In this document: piece after piece, positions 24,659-34,194 of the stretch
Layout: every line of letters begins with the position of its first letter
Numbering within the stretch: the stretch's first letter is position 1
Assembly (NCBI RefSeq): GCF_001611795.1
Contig: NZ_CP015098.1
Span: 1,984,001 to 2,048,000 of the forward strand
DNA: 64,000 nt
Source of the DNA: Streptomyces qaidamensis
GTDB lineage: Bacteria; Actinomycetota; Actinomycetes; Streptomycetales; Streptomycetaceae
Direction: 5' to 3'
Program-made: the position numbers and the translations under genes
Notes under the pieces: generated by a model
Database searches by the model: none
Told to the model about the DNA's origin: nothing
Seen by the model: only the letters and a program-made list of their open reading frames with translations

Positions 24659-25741
24659 TCAGCCGATCTGCGTCCCGGTAGCCGACAGGGCCTCGGTCAC
24701 CGGCTGGAAGAACGTCTCCCCGCCCGAGGTGCAGTCACCGCTGCCGCCGGACGTGAGCCCGACCGCCTTGTCGCCCGAGAAAAGCGAGCCGCCACTGTCA
24801 CCCGGCTCCGCGCACACGTCGGTCTGGATCAGCCCGTTCACGATGTCGCCGTTGCCGTAGTTCACCGTGGCGTCCAGCCCGGTGACCTTGCCCTCGTGCA
24901 CCTGCGTGGTCGACCCGCTCCGGGTGACCGCCATGCCGACGGTCGCGTCCGCGGCGCCCGAGATCTTCTGGGTGGAGCCGTTGTAGAGGTTCACCTCACT
25001 CGGGTGAGCGACCTCCGCGGTGTACTTGACCAGCCCGTAGTCGTTGTCCGGGAAGCTGGAGTCCGTGTTCGTGCCGATCTCCTTGCCGCTGGAGTCCGAC
25101 CACGTGGAGATGCCCTCGGTGCAGTGACCGGCGGTCAGGAAGAACGGCTCGCCGCCCTTGACCACGTTGAAGCCCAGCGAGCAGCGCCCGCTGCCGCCGG
25201 TGATCGCGTCACCACCGGCGATGAAGGGCCTGTACTCCCCCTTCGACCGCTTCAGTTCGGCCTTCGCCCCGAGCCCGTCCACGACCTTCGTCAGCTTCGC
25301 CCACTCGGCCTCGGAGACCGTACGGTCGGCGGTCACCACGACCTTGTTGGTGGTCGGGTCGGTCACCCAGGCGGTACCCGGGATCGTCGCGTCCTGCTTC
25401 AGCGTGCTGCGAGCGCTCTTGAGTTCGGCGAGGGAGTTCGCCACGACTCTCGCCTTGGCTCCGGCCTTCTCGACGGCCTGCGCGGCGGCCTCGTCGAGCA
25501 CGTTCACCACGAGAGCCTTGCTCTTCGCGTCGTAGTACGTCCCGGCCGCGTCGCCGCCCAGGTCCTCGGCCAGCGTCGAGGCGAGCTTTCCGGCCGCGGA
25601 GACCGACAGGGTCCGGGGTGCGGACGCCTCAGGGGTCTCACTGGCGTTCGCGGTCTGGAACGTCACTCCCGCGGCGACCAGCGCGGCGATGCCCGCGCCT
25701 GCCACGGCTGCACGCCGCTTGGGTATGCGTCGGTGCTTCAA
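24659..25741 (-). CDS. secreted S1 serine protease, streptogrisin (long-propeptide type)
   Basis: 360 residues from TTG at 25741 with AGGAGG upstream. Signal about 1-33; a propeptide to about 173 contains the alpha-lytic-type pro domain twice-folded region ([20 protein letters not shown]). The mature enzyme starts at I174-A-G-G-D. Catalytic H206 (T-A-G-H-C), D234 (N-D-Y-G), S316 (G-D-S-G-G). Disulfide cysteines are at the usual places (187/207, 310 with one near 337). The long propeptide of about 140 residues resembles streptogrisin D rather than A or B. It lies next to a second streptogrisin in the same orientation. Confidence 0.94.
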   Translation of the reverse strand: MKHRRIPKRRAAVAGAGIAALVAAGVTFQTANASETPEASAPRTLSVSAAGKLASTLAEDLGGDAAGTYYDAKSKALVVNVLDEAAAQAVEKAGAKARVVANSLAELKSARSTLKQDATIPGTAWVTDPTTNKVVVTADRTVSEAEWAKLTKVVDGLGAKAELKRSKGEYRPFIAGGDAITGGSGRCSLGFNVVKGGEPFFLTAGHCTEGISTWSDSSGKEIGTNTDSSFPDNDYGLVKYTAEVAHPSEVNLYNGSTQKISGAADATVGMAVTRSGSTTQVHEGKVTGLDATVNYGNGDIVNGLIQTDVCAEPGDSGGSLFSGDKAVGLTSGGSGDCTSGGETFFQPVTEALSATGTQIG

Positions 25742-26115
25742 CTTCTGTCCTCCTGTGGGGGGTCGGCACGAGAGGTTGTGGGGACCTCACGAGCCGGAAG
25801 GCTTCGTTGACGAGCGCCCACTATTCCGAGGACAACGGGGAGCACACAAGGGTGAGTTCGAGACGCGCGTAGACAGCGCTTCGTACGCCCCCCCATTTTG
25901 ACCGTCCACGATCAAATCGGACCAACTCCCGCGCATTCACACTGCAAACATTACGGGTGAGTAATGTGCGCCCACTCTGCGAGGTCTGCCCATGGCTGAA
26001 TTTCGCCCTTCAAATCCCGGTTACGGAAGGCGGTCCACACCCAGCAGGAAGCCCCCGCACGCGGTGCGTGCGGGGGCCGTGAAGTGCTGCAGTGCTGCGA
26101 ACTGCCGCCGGGGGC
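25742..26115 (-). promoter_or_regulatory. intergenic region upstream of the long-pro streptogrisin
   Basis: No gene is visible. It contains the ribosome binding site of the 24659-25741 gene, a palindrome ACATTAC-N6-GTAATGT at 25948-25967 whose minus strand includes TACTCACCCGTAA (compare the lipase elements), an A/T-richer promoter-like stretch at 25890-25960, and the terminator of the next gene at 26051-26077. Confidence 0.4.
26051..26077 (-). terminator. terminator after the short-pro streptogrisin
   Basis: Perfect 12-bp stem (26051-26062 with 26066-26077), 3-nt loop, about 40 bp beyond the stop on the minus strand. Confidence 0.75.
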
Positions 26116-27021
26116 CTAGTAGACGCTGACGCCGTAGGCGCTCAGAGCCTCCGTGACGGGCTGGAAGAACGTCGTGCCACCGGAGGAGCAGTTGCCGCTG
26201 CCGCCGGAGGTGAGGCCGTAGGCGACACCGTTGCTGCCGTAGAGCGAACCGCCGGAGTCACCGGGCTCGGCACAGACGGTGGTCTGGATCAGGCCGGAGA
26301 CGATGTCGCCGCCACCGTAGTTGACGGTGGCGTTGAGGGCGGTGACACGGCCGCTGCGCGTACCGGTCGTGGATCCGTCACGGATGACGGTGGTGCCCAC
26401 GCTCGGAGTGGCCGCACGCGTGATGTCCACGCCGTTGGCGGTGCCGGGGCGACTGACGGACCCGCTGTAGCGCACGAGGCCGTAGTCGTTGCCCGGGAAG
26501 CTGGAACCGGCGGTCGAGCCGATGACCGTGGTGCGGCCGGAGTTGGAGTACCAGGTGCCCGCGCCGTCGGTGCAGTGACCGGCGGTCAGGAAGTACTCGG
26601 TGCCGTTGCTGGCACGGACGTTGAAGCCGAGGGAGCAGCGCCAGCTACTCGCATAGATGGCGTCGCCGCCCTGGATGAGCTTGTTGAACTTGCCGGGGAC
26701 GCGCTTGATCGTGAGCGCGTCGGCGTTGCCGCCGGCCTGCTGCTTGATCTTCGCTATCTCGGCCTGGGTGACCGTGCTGTCGACGGTCACGAGCACCCGG
26801 TCGGTCTTGCTGTCGACGGCCCAGGCGGTGCCCGGGATGTCGGCCTTCAGCAGCGAGCCGCTGGCGCTCTTGAGCTCGGCGGCGCTGAAGGTGCTGGGGG
26901 CGTCGGATGCGCTCGCGCTGGGGATCGCGATCGCTGCGGCGGCAACGAGGCCGGTGGAAACGGCGATCAGCCGGGTCCGTCTCGAAATGCCACTGCGGGG
27001 GGTGGTGCGCTTGATCCTCAC
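26116..27021 (-). CDS. secreted S1 serine protease, streptogrisin A/B type
   Basis: 301 residues from GTG at 27021, with GTGGAGG about 10 nt upstream; the frame is open for 150 more codons but these lack protease character. Signal about 1-38, propeptide to 115, mature from I116-Q-G-G-D. Catalytic H149 (T-A-G-H-C), D179 (N-D-Y-G), S256 (G-D-S-G-G). The C terminus L-S-A-Y-G-V-S-V-Y is identical to what I remember for streptogrisin B, and total length matches the A/B precursors (about 299). A chymotrypsin-like extracellular protease. Confidence 0.95.
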   Translation of the reverse strand: MRIKRTTPRSGISRRTRLIAVSTGLVAAAAIAIPSASASDAPSTFSAAELKSASGSLLKADIPGTAWAVDSKTDRVLVTVDSTVTQAEIAKIKQQAGGNADALTIKRVPGKFNKLIQGGDAIYASSWRCSLGFNVRASNGTEYFLTAGHCTDGAGTWYSNSGRTTVIGSTAGSSFPGNDYGLVRYSGSVSRPGTANGVDITRAATPSVGTTVIRDGSTTGTRSGRVTALNATVNYGGGDIVSGLIQTTVCAEPGDSGGSLYGSNGVAYGLTSGGSGNCSSGGTTFFQPVTEALSAYGVSVY

Positions 27022-27241
27022 TTTTCGTTCCTCCACAAAGGAAGTAGGGGGCCCTCGTGGGGTTTCGGGCCCGTGAGGCGCAGTCCGGGACCGGCGGGTT
27101 CGGATTCCGAACACGCCGTGCCCCTGACAAGCGCTGAGGGGGAGTATTCGGCCGAACGGCCGGTCGGCGCAAGAGTGCCTTTCGGACTTCAACCTTTGAG
27201 CGATCTTCAGAAGCCGCCCGGCCGTGGTCGGGTCAGCCGTC

Positions 27242-28462
27242 TCAGGGGCAGCAGCAATCGCACCCGTCGCAGTCGCAGTCCCGGCAGACACCCTCGCGCT
27301 TCTTACGGGACCACGGCCCCTCGTACTCCTTGGCACAGCACAGCTTGCAGGTGCAGCACAGGAGCCAGAACATCCCGCAGCCGGCCCAGAAACCACGCCG
27401 GCGGGGCGGCTGGGGCACCGGCGCACCACCGCCGAAACCGCCACCGCCGAAACCGTCACCGCCGTACGCGCCTCCCCCACCGGCGTACGGGTGCCCGCCG
27501 CCGCCCGCGTACGGGTGGTGCGGGGAGCCGTAGGGCCCCTGCGGCGGCTGCCCGTGGGGTCCCTGCTGTCCGTAGGGTCCGCCGCCCTGGTGGGAGGCGC
27601 ACGCCGGCACCGTACCGAACGCCCGGTCCACTGAGCGGCGCAGTTCGTGCACGAGCAGCAGATGGACGAGCCGGGCGTCGGCGAACTCGGCGTCGCTCAG
27701 CGCCAGCCGCACCCCGTGCACCGCGTCGTCGGCGAGCCGCCTGGCCTCCGCCAGGGAGGTGCCGGTCGCGGCGATCGGGTTCCAGGCGCCTGACGCGGCG
27801 TCAGCGTGCAGGTCCTCCACGGCGTCCAGCAGGTGCGCGAGGCGCCCGAAGAGCCGTCCGGCCTCGGCGAGGGGCACGGCGTTGTGCGGCCGGCCGGCGA
27901 GGACCGCCGTGTGCGCGAAGGCCGCGGCGGTCGCGGTCTCGGTCGGTTCGGTGACGGTCAGGAGCGGCGTCCCGGGGCCGGCCAGCGCCTCGATCCCGGC
28001 CTGCCGGTCCACGGCGTCGACCAGGAGCGCGGTGTCGAATCCCACAGCGGTGCCGGTCCGGGCGCCCGCCGTGTCCCAGCTCGCGGCGACCCGGCGGGCC
28101 GCACGCGCCACCGGCCTGCGGGCCAACAGCCCGTCACCGTCCGTGACGTGGTCGCGGACCTTCGCCGAGGCCAGGACCAGGGAAACGGCCGCCGCGAGCC
28201 GGGCCCCCTCGCCGTGCGCGACGGAGGCGGTGCGCATGCCGCGCAGCGGGCACGGACCGGCCGTACGCCGACCGGTCCCGTCGCTCTCCGACTGAGCCTC
28301 CGTCAGAACCGAGACAAGCAGCCCGTCATAATTCGTGACTATCCGGGCGAACTGCCCGTGGTCACCCCGTAGGGCGAGGCAGAGCCCGCACAAATGCGCC
28401 ATCCACTGGCTTGTGAGCTTCTCACCGAGCCGGTGCCTGCAGGGCCTGACGATTCCGAACAC
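27242..28462 (-). CDS. DUF5685 protein with Gly/Tyr-rich linker and Cys-rich tail
   Basis: 406 residues from GTG at 28462 ([10 protein letters not shown]), GGGGGAG upstream. The first 290 residues are helical and belong to the DUF5685 family, with C-x-x-x at the N terminus and [13 protein letters not shown] Gly/Pro/Tyr/His low-complexity stretch (about 300-350, repeats of H-P-Y-A-G-G-G-G) follows, and the last 50 residues hold 16 cysteines including [11 protein letters not shown]. Iron-sulfur or zinc binding is likely but unproven. There is no signal peptide; function unknown. Confidence 0.85.
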   Translation of the reverse strand: MFGIVRPCRHRLGEKLTSQWMAHLCGLCLALRGDHGQFARIVTNYDGLLVSVLTEAQSESDGTGRRTAGPCPLRGMRTASVAHGEGARLAAAVSLVLASAKVRDHVTDGDGLLARRPVARAARRVAASWDTAGARTGTAVGFDTALLVDAVDRQAGIEALAGPGTPLLTVTEPTETATAAAFAHTAVLAGRPHNAVPLAEAGRLFGRLAHLLDAVEDLHADAASGAWNPIAATGTSLAEARRLADDAVHGVRLALSDAEFADARLVHLLLVHELRRSVDRAFGTVPACASHQGGGPYGQQGPHGQPPQGPYGSPHHPYAGGGGHPYAGGGGAYGGDGFGGGGFGGGAPVPQPPRRRGFWAGCGMFWLLCCTCKLCCAKEYEGPWSRKKREGVCRDCDCDGCDCCCP

Positions 28463-28751
28463 AACACTCCCCCGAGGTTCGTGACGACGTTGAGCTGCGG
28501 CATCGTATCGGCCCCGGCATTCACCCGTACGCCCCGGCGTCACTCGTATGCCGAGAAGAATCATATTTCACTCACAGTCAGCAGCCGTTTGGGAAACGGC
28601 CCTTGGGACACACGGACTCTCGACGGATTCGCTGTGCACCAGTACCGTCACAAACCCCCCGTGCGGCGTCTATCCACTTGGCGCGCCATCCGCATCATGG
28701 ACGACCATAGGGATGCGGAAAGCAGAAAGACCGCTGTGAGAGGAGGCGTCC

Positions 28752-29192
28752 ATGGGATCGGTACGCAAGGCAAGTGCCTGGCTTGGCCTCGTCGACGACA
28801 ACGAAGACGAGCGTTACTACGACGACGACGACTACTCCGACGGGAACGAGCCCGGGGAGGTTTGGGTCACCGATCCGCGCGTCAAGGTGGCCTCGGACGT
28901 CGCCGAGGAGAAGGGCCGCCGCATCGGCACGGTGACCCCGGACAGCTTCCGGGACGCGCGCGCCATCGGCGAGCTGTTCCGTGAAGGCGTGCCGGTCATC
29001 ATGAACCTCACGGCCATGGAGGCGTCCGACGCCAAGCGCGTGGTCGACTTCGCGGCCGGGCTGATCTTCGGCCTGCGCGGTTCGATCGAGAGAGTCTCGA
29101 CCCGCGTGTTCCTGCTGACCCCCGCCAACACGGAGATCGTCAACGGCGACCCGGCCGGGCACCGGACGGACGGATTCTTCAACCAGAGCTGA
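28752..29192 (+). CDS. sflA: SepF-like cell-division protein
   Basis: 146 residues with GAGAGGAGG before ATG. The N terminus is a short amphipathic helix ([12 protein letters not shown]) for membrane binding, then an acidic linker (Y-Y-D-D-D-D-Y), and the SepF fold from about 55 with [19 protein letters not shown] and G-L-I-F-G-L-R-G. SepF tethers FtsZ to the membrane. It is not beside ftsZ, so it should be one of the extra SepF-like copies; by position and memory it corresponds to S. coelicolor SflA (SCO1749), which works with SflB in limiting polar growth. The symbol rests on that memory. Confidence 0.85.
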   Translation: MGSVRKASAWLGLVDDNEDERYYDDDDYSDGNEPGEVWVTDPRVKVASDVAEEKGRRIGTVTPDSFRDARAIGELFREGVPVIMNLTAMEASDAKRVVDFAAGLIFGLRGSIERVSTRVFLLTPANTEIVNGDPAGHRTDGFFNQS

Positions 29193-29217
29193 GGCAGGGC
29201 CGCTCACCGGCCCTGCC
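29193..29217. terminator. terminator between sepF-like gene and acyl-CoA dehydrogenase
   Basis: Ten-base-pair stem (29193-29202 with 29208-29217) and 5-nt loop, directly at the sepF-like stop and 25 bp before the convergent stop. Confidence 0.65.
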
Positions 29218-29241
29218 CTCGCGCAGGGTTACCGGACCGGC

Positions 29242-30432
29242 CTACCGGAAGGCATCGAGTCCGGTGAGCGCCTTGCCCAGCACGAGCTGGTGCATCTCGA
29301 CGGTGCCCTCATAGGTGAGCACCGACTCGAGGTTGGTCGCGTGCCGCATCACGGGATATTCGAGCGAGATCCCGTTGGCGCCGAGAATGGTCCGGGCCGT
29401 GCGGCAGATCTCGATCGCTTCCCGGACGTTGTTGAGCTTGCCGAAGCTGACCTGCTCGGGGCGCAGGCGGCCGGCGTCCATACGCCGCCCCAGGTGATGG
29501 GCGAGCAGAATCCCCTTGTGCAGTTCGACCGCCATGTCGGCGAGTTTGGCCTGGGTGAGCTGGAAGCCGCCGATGGGCCGCCCGAACTGCTCCCGCGACT
29601 TCGCGTATTCGACGGCGGCCTCGAAACTGCTGCGGGCCGCGCCCATGGCGCCCCAGACGATTCCGTACCGGGCGTGCGACAGACAGCTCAGGGGCCCGCG
29701 CAGACCGGTGACCTCCGGCAGGACGGCGTCGGCGGGCAGCCGCACGTCGTCGAGCACGAGCTCGCTGGTGACCGACGCCCTGAGGGACCACTTGTGCTTG
29801 ATCTCGGGAGCGGAGAACCCGCCGCTGTCGGTGGGCACGACGAAGCCGCGCATCCCGTCCTCGGTCTGCGCCCATACGACGGCGACGCCGGCGACCGACC
29901 CGTTGGTGATCCACATCTTGCGGCCGTTGAGGATCCAGTCGGAGCCGTCACGCTTGGCGTACGTGCGCAGGGAGGCGGGGTCGGAGCCGTGGTCGGGCTC
30001 GGTGAGCCCGAAGCAGCCGATCACCTCGCCGGCGGCCATCCTCGGCAGCCACTGCTGCTTCTGCTCCTCGCTGCCGAAGCGGTGGATGGCGTACATGGCG
30101 AGGGAGCCCTGCACGGAGACGAGGGAACGGATGCCGGAGTCGGCGGCCTCCAGCTCAAGACAGGCCAGCCCGTACTGCACGGCCGACGCACCGGCACACC
30201 CGTACCCGTCGAGAGACATGCCGAGGGCGCCGATACCGCCGAGTTCCCTGGCCAGCTCCCGGATCCCCGGCAGCTCCCCGTTCTCGTACCACTCGGCGAC
30301 ATGGGGCAGCACCCGGTCCGCGGCCCAGGCCCGCACGGTGTCCCTGATCCCGAGGTCCTCCGGCTCCAGGAGGTCGTCCAGGCCCAGGGGGTCGGCGGGA
30401 TCGAAAGGAGGCAGCTTGGATGAACCGGACAT
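29242..30432 (-). CDS. acyl-CoA dehydrogenase, glutaryl-CoA-dehydrogenase-like
   Basis: 396 residues; ATG at 30432 is chosen since GGAGGG is 8 nt upstream and the GTG at 30441 would overlap it. Full ACAD fold: F-G-L-T-E-P-D-H-G-S-D-P (FAD/substrate site), W-I-T-N-G near 170, S-R-E-Q-F-G-R-P-I-G-G-F-Q-L, and the catalytic base E375 in L-T-Y-E-G-T. The C-terminal text is closer to glutaryl-CoA dehydrogenase than to short-chain enzymes, but the arginine for glutarate is not verified. FAD enzyme of fatty or amino acid catabolism. An inverted repeat lies upstream. Confidence 0.9.
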   Translation of the reverse strand: MSGSSKLPPFDPADPLGLDDLLEPEDLGIRDTVRAWAADRVLPHVAEWYENGELPGIRELARELGGIGALGMSLDGYGCAGASAVQYGLACLELEAADSGIRSLVSVQGSLAMYAIHRFGSEEQKQQWLPRMAAGEVIGCFGLTEPDHGSDPASLRTYAKRDGSDWILNGRKMWITNGSVAGVAVVWAQTEDGMRGFVVPTDSGGFSAPEIKHKWSLRASVTSELVLDDVRLPADAVLPEVTGLRGPLSCLSHARYGIVWGAMGAARSSFEAAVEYAKSREQFGRPIGGFQLTQAKLADMAVELHKGILLAHHLGRRMDAGRLRPEQVSFGKLNNVREAIEICRTARTILGANGISLEYPVMRHATNLESVLTYEGTVEMHQLVLGKALTGLDAFR

Positions 30433-30911
30433 GATCGACACCCTCCGAAGCTCTTTAACTAGCAGCGCTAGCCAGACGCTACGGCCTCGCCCCGCCCCCG
30501 CACCACCCGTACCGGCCGGCTGAGAGCCCGGAGCCGTCGGCGGGGCCCTTCACCCCCGCCGCCCGCAGGCCCGCATGCGCCTGCCCCCGACAGCCATCGC
30601 CCACCCGCGCACCGCCCGCAACTGTGGGGCGAAAGGTGAGCTCACCCGCGGGCGGACCGCGCCCTCGGCGGCTTACGGTACGCGCGGCTCCCGTACGGCA
30701 AGTCACCCGTAGCCGGATCACACCCTCGACGGCTTGCCGTACGCGCGGCTCCCGTACGGCACCACCCGCAAGCCGCCAACGGCGAGCCGCCCCCCACGGG
30801 CGACCCTGGCGCCTCGATCGGCCGTGACGGGCGGCGCGTGGGTGGGCAATGGCCGCACACCGCAAGCCGCCGACGGCGAACGCCGCCCACGGGCGACCGG
30901 GCAGAGGAGGG
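30433..30911. repeat. intergenic region with degenerate repeats
   Basis: About 480 bp without a credible gene. A 13-bp palindrome CTAGC-AGC-GCTAG (30459-30471) next to the acyl-CoA dehydrogenase start is a likely operator. Two pairs of imperfect direct repeats follow: 30662-30715 with 30723-30775, and 30764-30805 with 30859-30899. The rest is GC-rich filler. Confidence 0.55.
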
Positions 30912-32516
30912 TCACACCGAGACGCGGGACTCCGCCGCGTCCCTGGGAGCGGGCAGCTCCACCGGCTCCGAGGACTCGCACTGCATGACCCGCGGCAACC
31001 GCAACGCCATCACGGCCCCCAGCAGCAACAGCCCCGCGCTCACCAGCAACGTGACATGCAGCCCGTGCACGAACGCGTCCCGGGCGGCATGCCGCAGAGC
31101 GGCACCGGCCGACCCGCCCAGCTGCGCGGCAACCTCGTACGCCTCCCCCAGCGAATGCCCCGCCGAGGCGGACGCCGACGCCGGAACCCCGGGCACGCCC
31201 GACAGCCCGGGCGCGTACGCCGCGTTCATCACCGTGCCGAGCAGGGCGATCCCGATCCCCGCCCCGAGCTGGTACGACGTCTCCCCGATCGCCGCCGCTC
31301 CACCGGCCTGCTCCTGCGGCGCCTCGCTCAGCATCGACTCGTACGCCCCGAACAGCGTGGTCTCCAGCCCGAAGCCGAGCAGTACGAACCCGCTCACCAT
31401 CAGCGCGCATTCGTCGGTCCGGCCCAGCGCCATCAGCAGCACCACCGCGAACGCCGTGAGGCAGAACCCGGCGCACACCATCCGCCGCGGCCCGAACCGC
31501 CGCAGCATCCGCGCCCCGGCCAGCCCGGCCGCCATCGCCGCGAAGGTCAGCGGCAGCAGCCGCAGCCCGGTCTCCAGGGGCGACAGCCCGAGCACCAGTT
31601 GCAGGTACTGCGCCGCGATCAGTTCCAGCCCGACCAGCGCGAGCATCGCCAGCACGATGCACCCGACGGACGTACTGAACGCCGGCCGCCCGAACATCTT
31701 GAGGTCGACCAGCGGATACGTCCGCCGCCGCTGCCGCCGTACGAAGCCGGCCAGCAGCGCCGCGCCCACCACCAGCGGCAGCACGGTGAGCAGGCTGCCC
31801 ACCGACTCCCCACTGCCGAGCCGCTTCACGCCCAGCACGACACCGAACAGCCCGGCCGCCGCCATCAGCGCACCGACCACGTCCCAGGGGCCCTTGCCGT
31901 CCCCCTTCGACTCGGGCAGCAGCACGCGCCCCACCGGGAGGCTGACCAGCATCAACGGAATGTTGACGAGGAAGACCGAGCCCCACCAGAAGTGCTCCAG
32001 CAGGAAGCCGCCGAGCAGCGGTCCGACCGCCGCGCCCACCGCGGCCACGGCGCTCCAGATACCGATCGCGAGCGCCCGCTCACGCCGGTCCGGGAAGACC
32101 TGCCGCAGGATCGACAGGGTCGCGGGCATGATCATCGCGCCGCCCACGCCGAGCAGCGCCCGCGCCACGATCAGTACCTGGGCACTGTCGGCCAGGGCGG
32201 CGAGGCCGGAGGCGACGCCGAACAGCGTGTAGCCGAGGAGCAGCACTCTTCGGCGGCCGATGCGGTCGCCCAGCGTGCCGAAAAGGATCAGCAGCGAGGC
32301 GCAGACCAGTGGGTAGACGTCGACGATCCAGAGCAGCTCTATCCCGCCGGGCCTCAGGTCCTCGGTGACGGCGGGGACCGCCACGTGCAGCACGGTGGCG
32401 TCGACGGCGACCAGCAGCAGGCTGACGCAGAGGACGACGAGAACCACCCAGCGGTTGGCACCGGCCCCGGCCGCCCGACGGCGCAGCGCAGCGGCGGCCG
32501 TGGTCGTCCCGGACAT
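30912..32516 (-). CDS. MFS drug exporter, DHA2 (14-TM) family
   Basis: 534 residues from ATG at 32516 with GGGAGG upstream. It has a first span from about residue 22 (V-V-L-V-V-L-C-V-S-L), motif L-D/V-D-A-T-V-L-H-V-A-V-P, motif A G-D-R-I-G-R-R-R, motif C G-x-x-G-P-x-x-G-G (V-G-P-L-L-G-G). Fourteen spans fit the EmrB/QacA group of proton-coupled drug exporters. The C-terminal tail is acidic. The substrate is unknown and no regulator gene is adjacent. Confidence 0.92.
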   Translation of the reverse strand: MSGTTTAAAALRRRAAGAGANRWVVLVVLCVSLLLVAVDATVLHVAVPAVTEDLRPGGIELLWIVDVYPLVCASLLILFGTLGDRIGRRRVLLLGYTLFGVASGLAALADSAQVLIVARALLGVGGAMIMPATLSILRQVFPDRRERALAIGIWSAVAAVGAAVGPLLGGFLLEHFWWGSVFLVNIPLMLVSLPVGRVLLPESKGDGKGPWDVVGALMAAAGLFGVVLGVKRLGSGESVGSLLTVLPLVVGAALLAGFVRRQRRRTYPLVDLKMFGRPAFSTSVGCIVLAMLALVGLELIAAQYLQLVLGLSPLETGLRLLPLTFAAMAAGLAGARMLRRFGPRRMVCAGFCLTAFAVVLLMALGRTDECALMVSGFVLLGFGLETTLFGAYESMLSEAPQEQAGGAAAIGETSYQLGAGIGIALLGTVMNAAYAPGLSGVPGVPASASASAGHSLGEAYEVAAQLGGSAGAALRHAARDAFVHGLHVTLLVSAGLLLLGAVMALRLPRVMQCESSEPVELPAPRDAAESRVSV

Positions 32517-32779
32517 GTACGTACCTCCCAGATGTTCCCTCGCGATCGGCGGGCTCACGGGGTGGGGGACGCCCCCGCGACTCGGCCGGAGAGGAGCGGT
32601 GGTCTCCGGCCCGCGCAAACGAAAAGCGAGTGACACGTCAGAGTACGCGAGTCCCTGACGGAGACCAGTGGCGGACCTCTCACACCTCCGGCGGAAGGAT
32701 GTGGCGTACGCCACTCTCCCCTTGGTGGTTCACGCCCCGGCCGGCCGGGCGGTTCCGGCCCGGGTCGATAATCGGGCCC

Positions 32780-33967
32780 GTGACCGATCTTGAGACGCGC
32801 GCGGCCCCGCCCCGCACCGGGGCGCTGCACCGGGCGGCTCCGGCGCTCGCCGGGTACGCGGCCGTCCGCGCCCTGGGCCTGCTCGCCCTGTTCCTGTGGA
32901 GCGCGGCACGGGACAAGAGCGCGTACACGCTGCTGACCGCCCGCTGGGACTCGCTCTGGTACGTCCGGGTCGCCGAGCTCGGCTACGGCTACGAGGTGCG
33001 GCTGGCCAACGGGGACGTGCACTCGAACCTGGCGTTCTTCCCGCTGCTGCCCTGGCTGGAGCGGCTGGTGGCGGCGGTGTCGCCGCTGTCGTACGCGGAC
33101 GGGGGGTTCCTCGTCAGCCTGGTCGCCTCGCTCGCCGCTGCCTGGGGGATCTTCGCGGTGGCGGACCAGGTGTACGGCCGCCGGGCCGGGGTGTGCGCGG
33201 TGCTGCTGTGGGCCGTTCTGCCGGTCGGGATCGTGCAGTCGATGGCGTACAGCGAGTCCCTGTTCACGGCGCTCGCGGCCTGGGCGCTGTACGCGGTGCT
33301 GACCGGCCGCTGGGTGACGGCCGGTGTACTGGCCCTGTTCGCCGGGCTGACCCGCCCGGTGGGGCTGGCCGTGGTGGCGGCCGTGTGGGTGGCGGCGGTG
33401 GCCTCCTTCGTTCGGGACCGGCGTGCGGCCGGGCAGGACGCCCCGCACGTCCCCGCCGAGCCGGCGATCCGGGTCCGGCGCGTCCTCGGCATGGTCCTGG
33501 CCCCCCTCGGCACCGTCGGCTACGTGCTCTGGGTCGGCCACCGCACCGGCAAGGGCCCGCTGGGCTATCTGGACGTCCAGGCCGGCTGGCGCAACGGCTT
33601 CGACGGCGGCTACGCCTTCGCCCGGTTCGTCGCCGAGAAGTTCTCGTCGTTCCCGTCGGCCCTGGCCGGTGTGGGGCTCATCGTCGGGGTCGCGTCAGTC
33701 GTCTGGCTGTACGTGACCGGAGTACGTCAGCGCCAGCCGCTGCCGCTGCTGGTCTACACCGGGGTCGTGACCGCGCTCGCCCTGTGCGCGTCGAGCTACT
33801 TCGGCTCGAAACCGCGTCTGCTGCTGCCCGCGTTCCCGCTGCTGCTGCCTCTCGCGCAGGCTCTGGCCAAGGCGTGTATGCGCAGGTCAGCGGCTGTTCT
33901 CGGGGCCGTCGCGGTGGCCTCCGCGGTGTACGGGGCGTTCTGGCTGAACGGCTCCGGTCCGCCCTGA
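32780..33967 (+). CDS. PIG-V-like membrane mannosyltransferase
   Basis: 395 residues from GTG at 32780 (V-T-D-L-E-T-R). About nine hydrophobic spans follow. The conserved luminal motif A-R-W-D-S-L-W-Y at about 56-63 and L-A-F-F-P-L-L-P are those of the PIG-V/GT76-like group that uses polyprenyl-phosphate mannose. So the protein likely adds mannose to a lipid or protein on the outer face; the acceptor is unknown. Longer readings of the frame start in the promoter zone of the MFS gene. Confidence 0.78.
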   Translation: MTDLETRAAPPRTGALHRAAPALAGYAAVRALGLLALFLWSAARDKSAYTLLTARWDSLWYVRVAELGYGYEVRLANGDVHSNLAFFPLLPWLERLVAAVSPLSYADGGFLVSLVASLAAAWGIFAVADQVYGRRAGVCAVLLWAVLPVGIVQSMAYSESLFTALAAWALYAVLTGRWVTAGVLALFAGLTRPVGLAVVAAVWVAAVASFVRDRRAAGQDAPHVPAEPAIRVRRVLGMVLAPLGTVGYVLWVGHRTGKGPLGYLDVQAGWRNGFDGGYAFARFVAEKFSSFPSALAGVGLIVGVASVVWLYVTGVRQRQPLPLLVYTGVVTALALCASSYFGSKPRLLLPAFPLLLPLAQALAKACMRRSAAVLGAVAVASAVYGAFWLNGSGPP

Positions 33968-34194
33968 CCCGCTGTGAGCGCAGGGGGAATTCCGCACCAT
34001 GCCCTGGTGAACGAATTCAAAAGCGCAATAAAACCCGCATCCGGAATGATCAAAGGAATTGAAGGCCGCGGCGGCCGGCGATTACAGATTCGCTGGAAAT
34101 AGACCCCCTCCTGAGAGGAATCCCACATCACATCGTCATCACAAAGCCGTTGATTCACCCGGGATCTGAGCTCACTCGCTGTAACGTCGATTGG

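Noticed and set aside
26116..27480. 454-residue version of the streptogrisin
   Set aside because: The extra 150 codons lie in the promoter area and lack signal-peptide character; GTG at 27021 has a good site and the normal N terminus.
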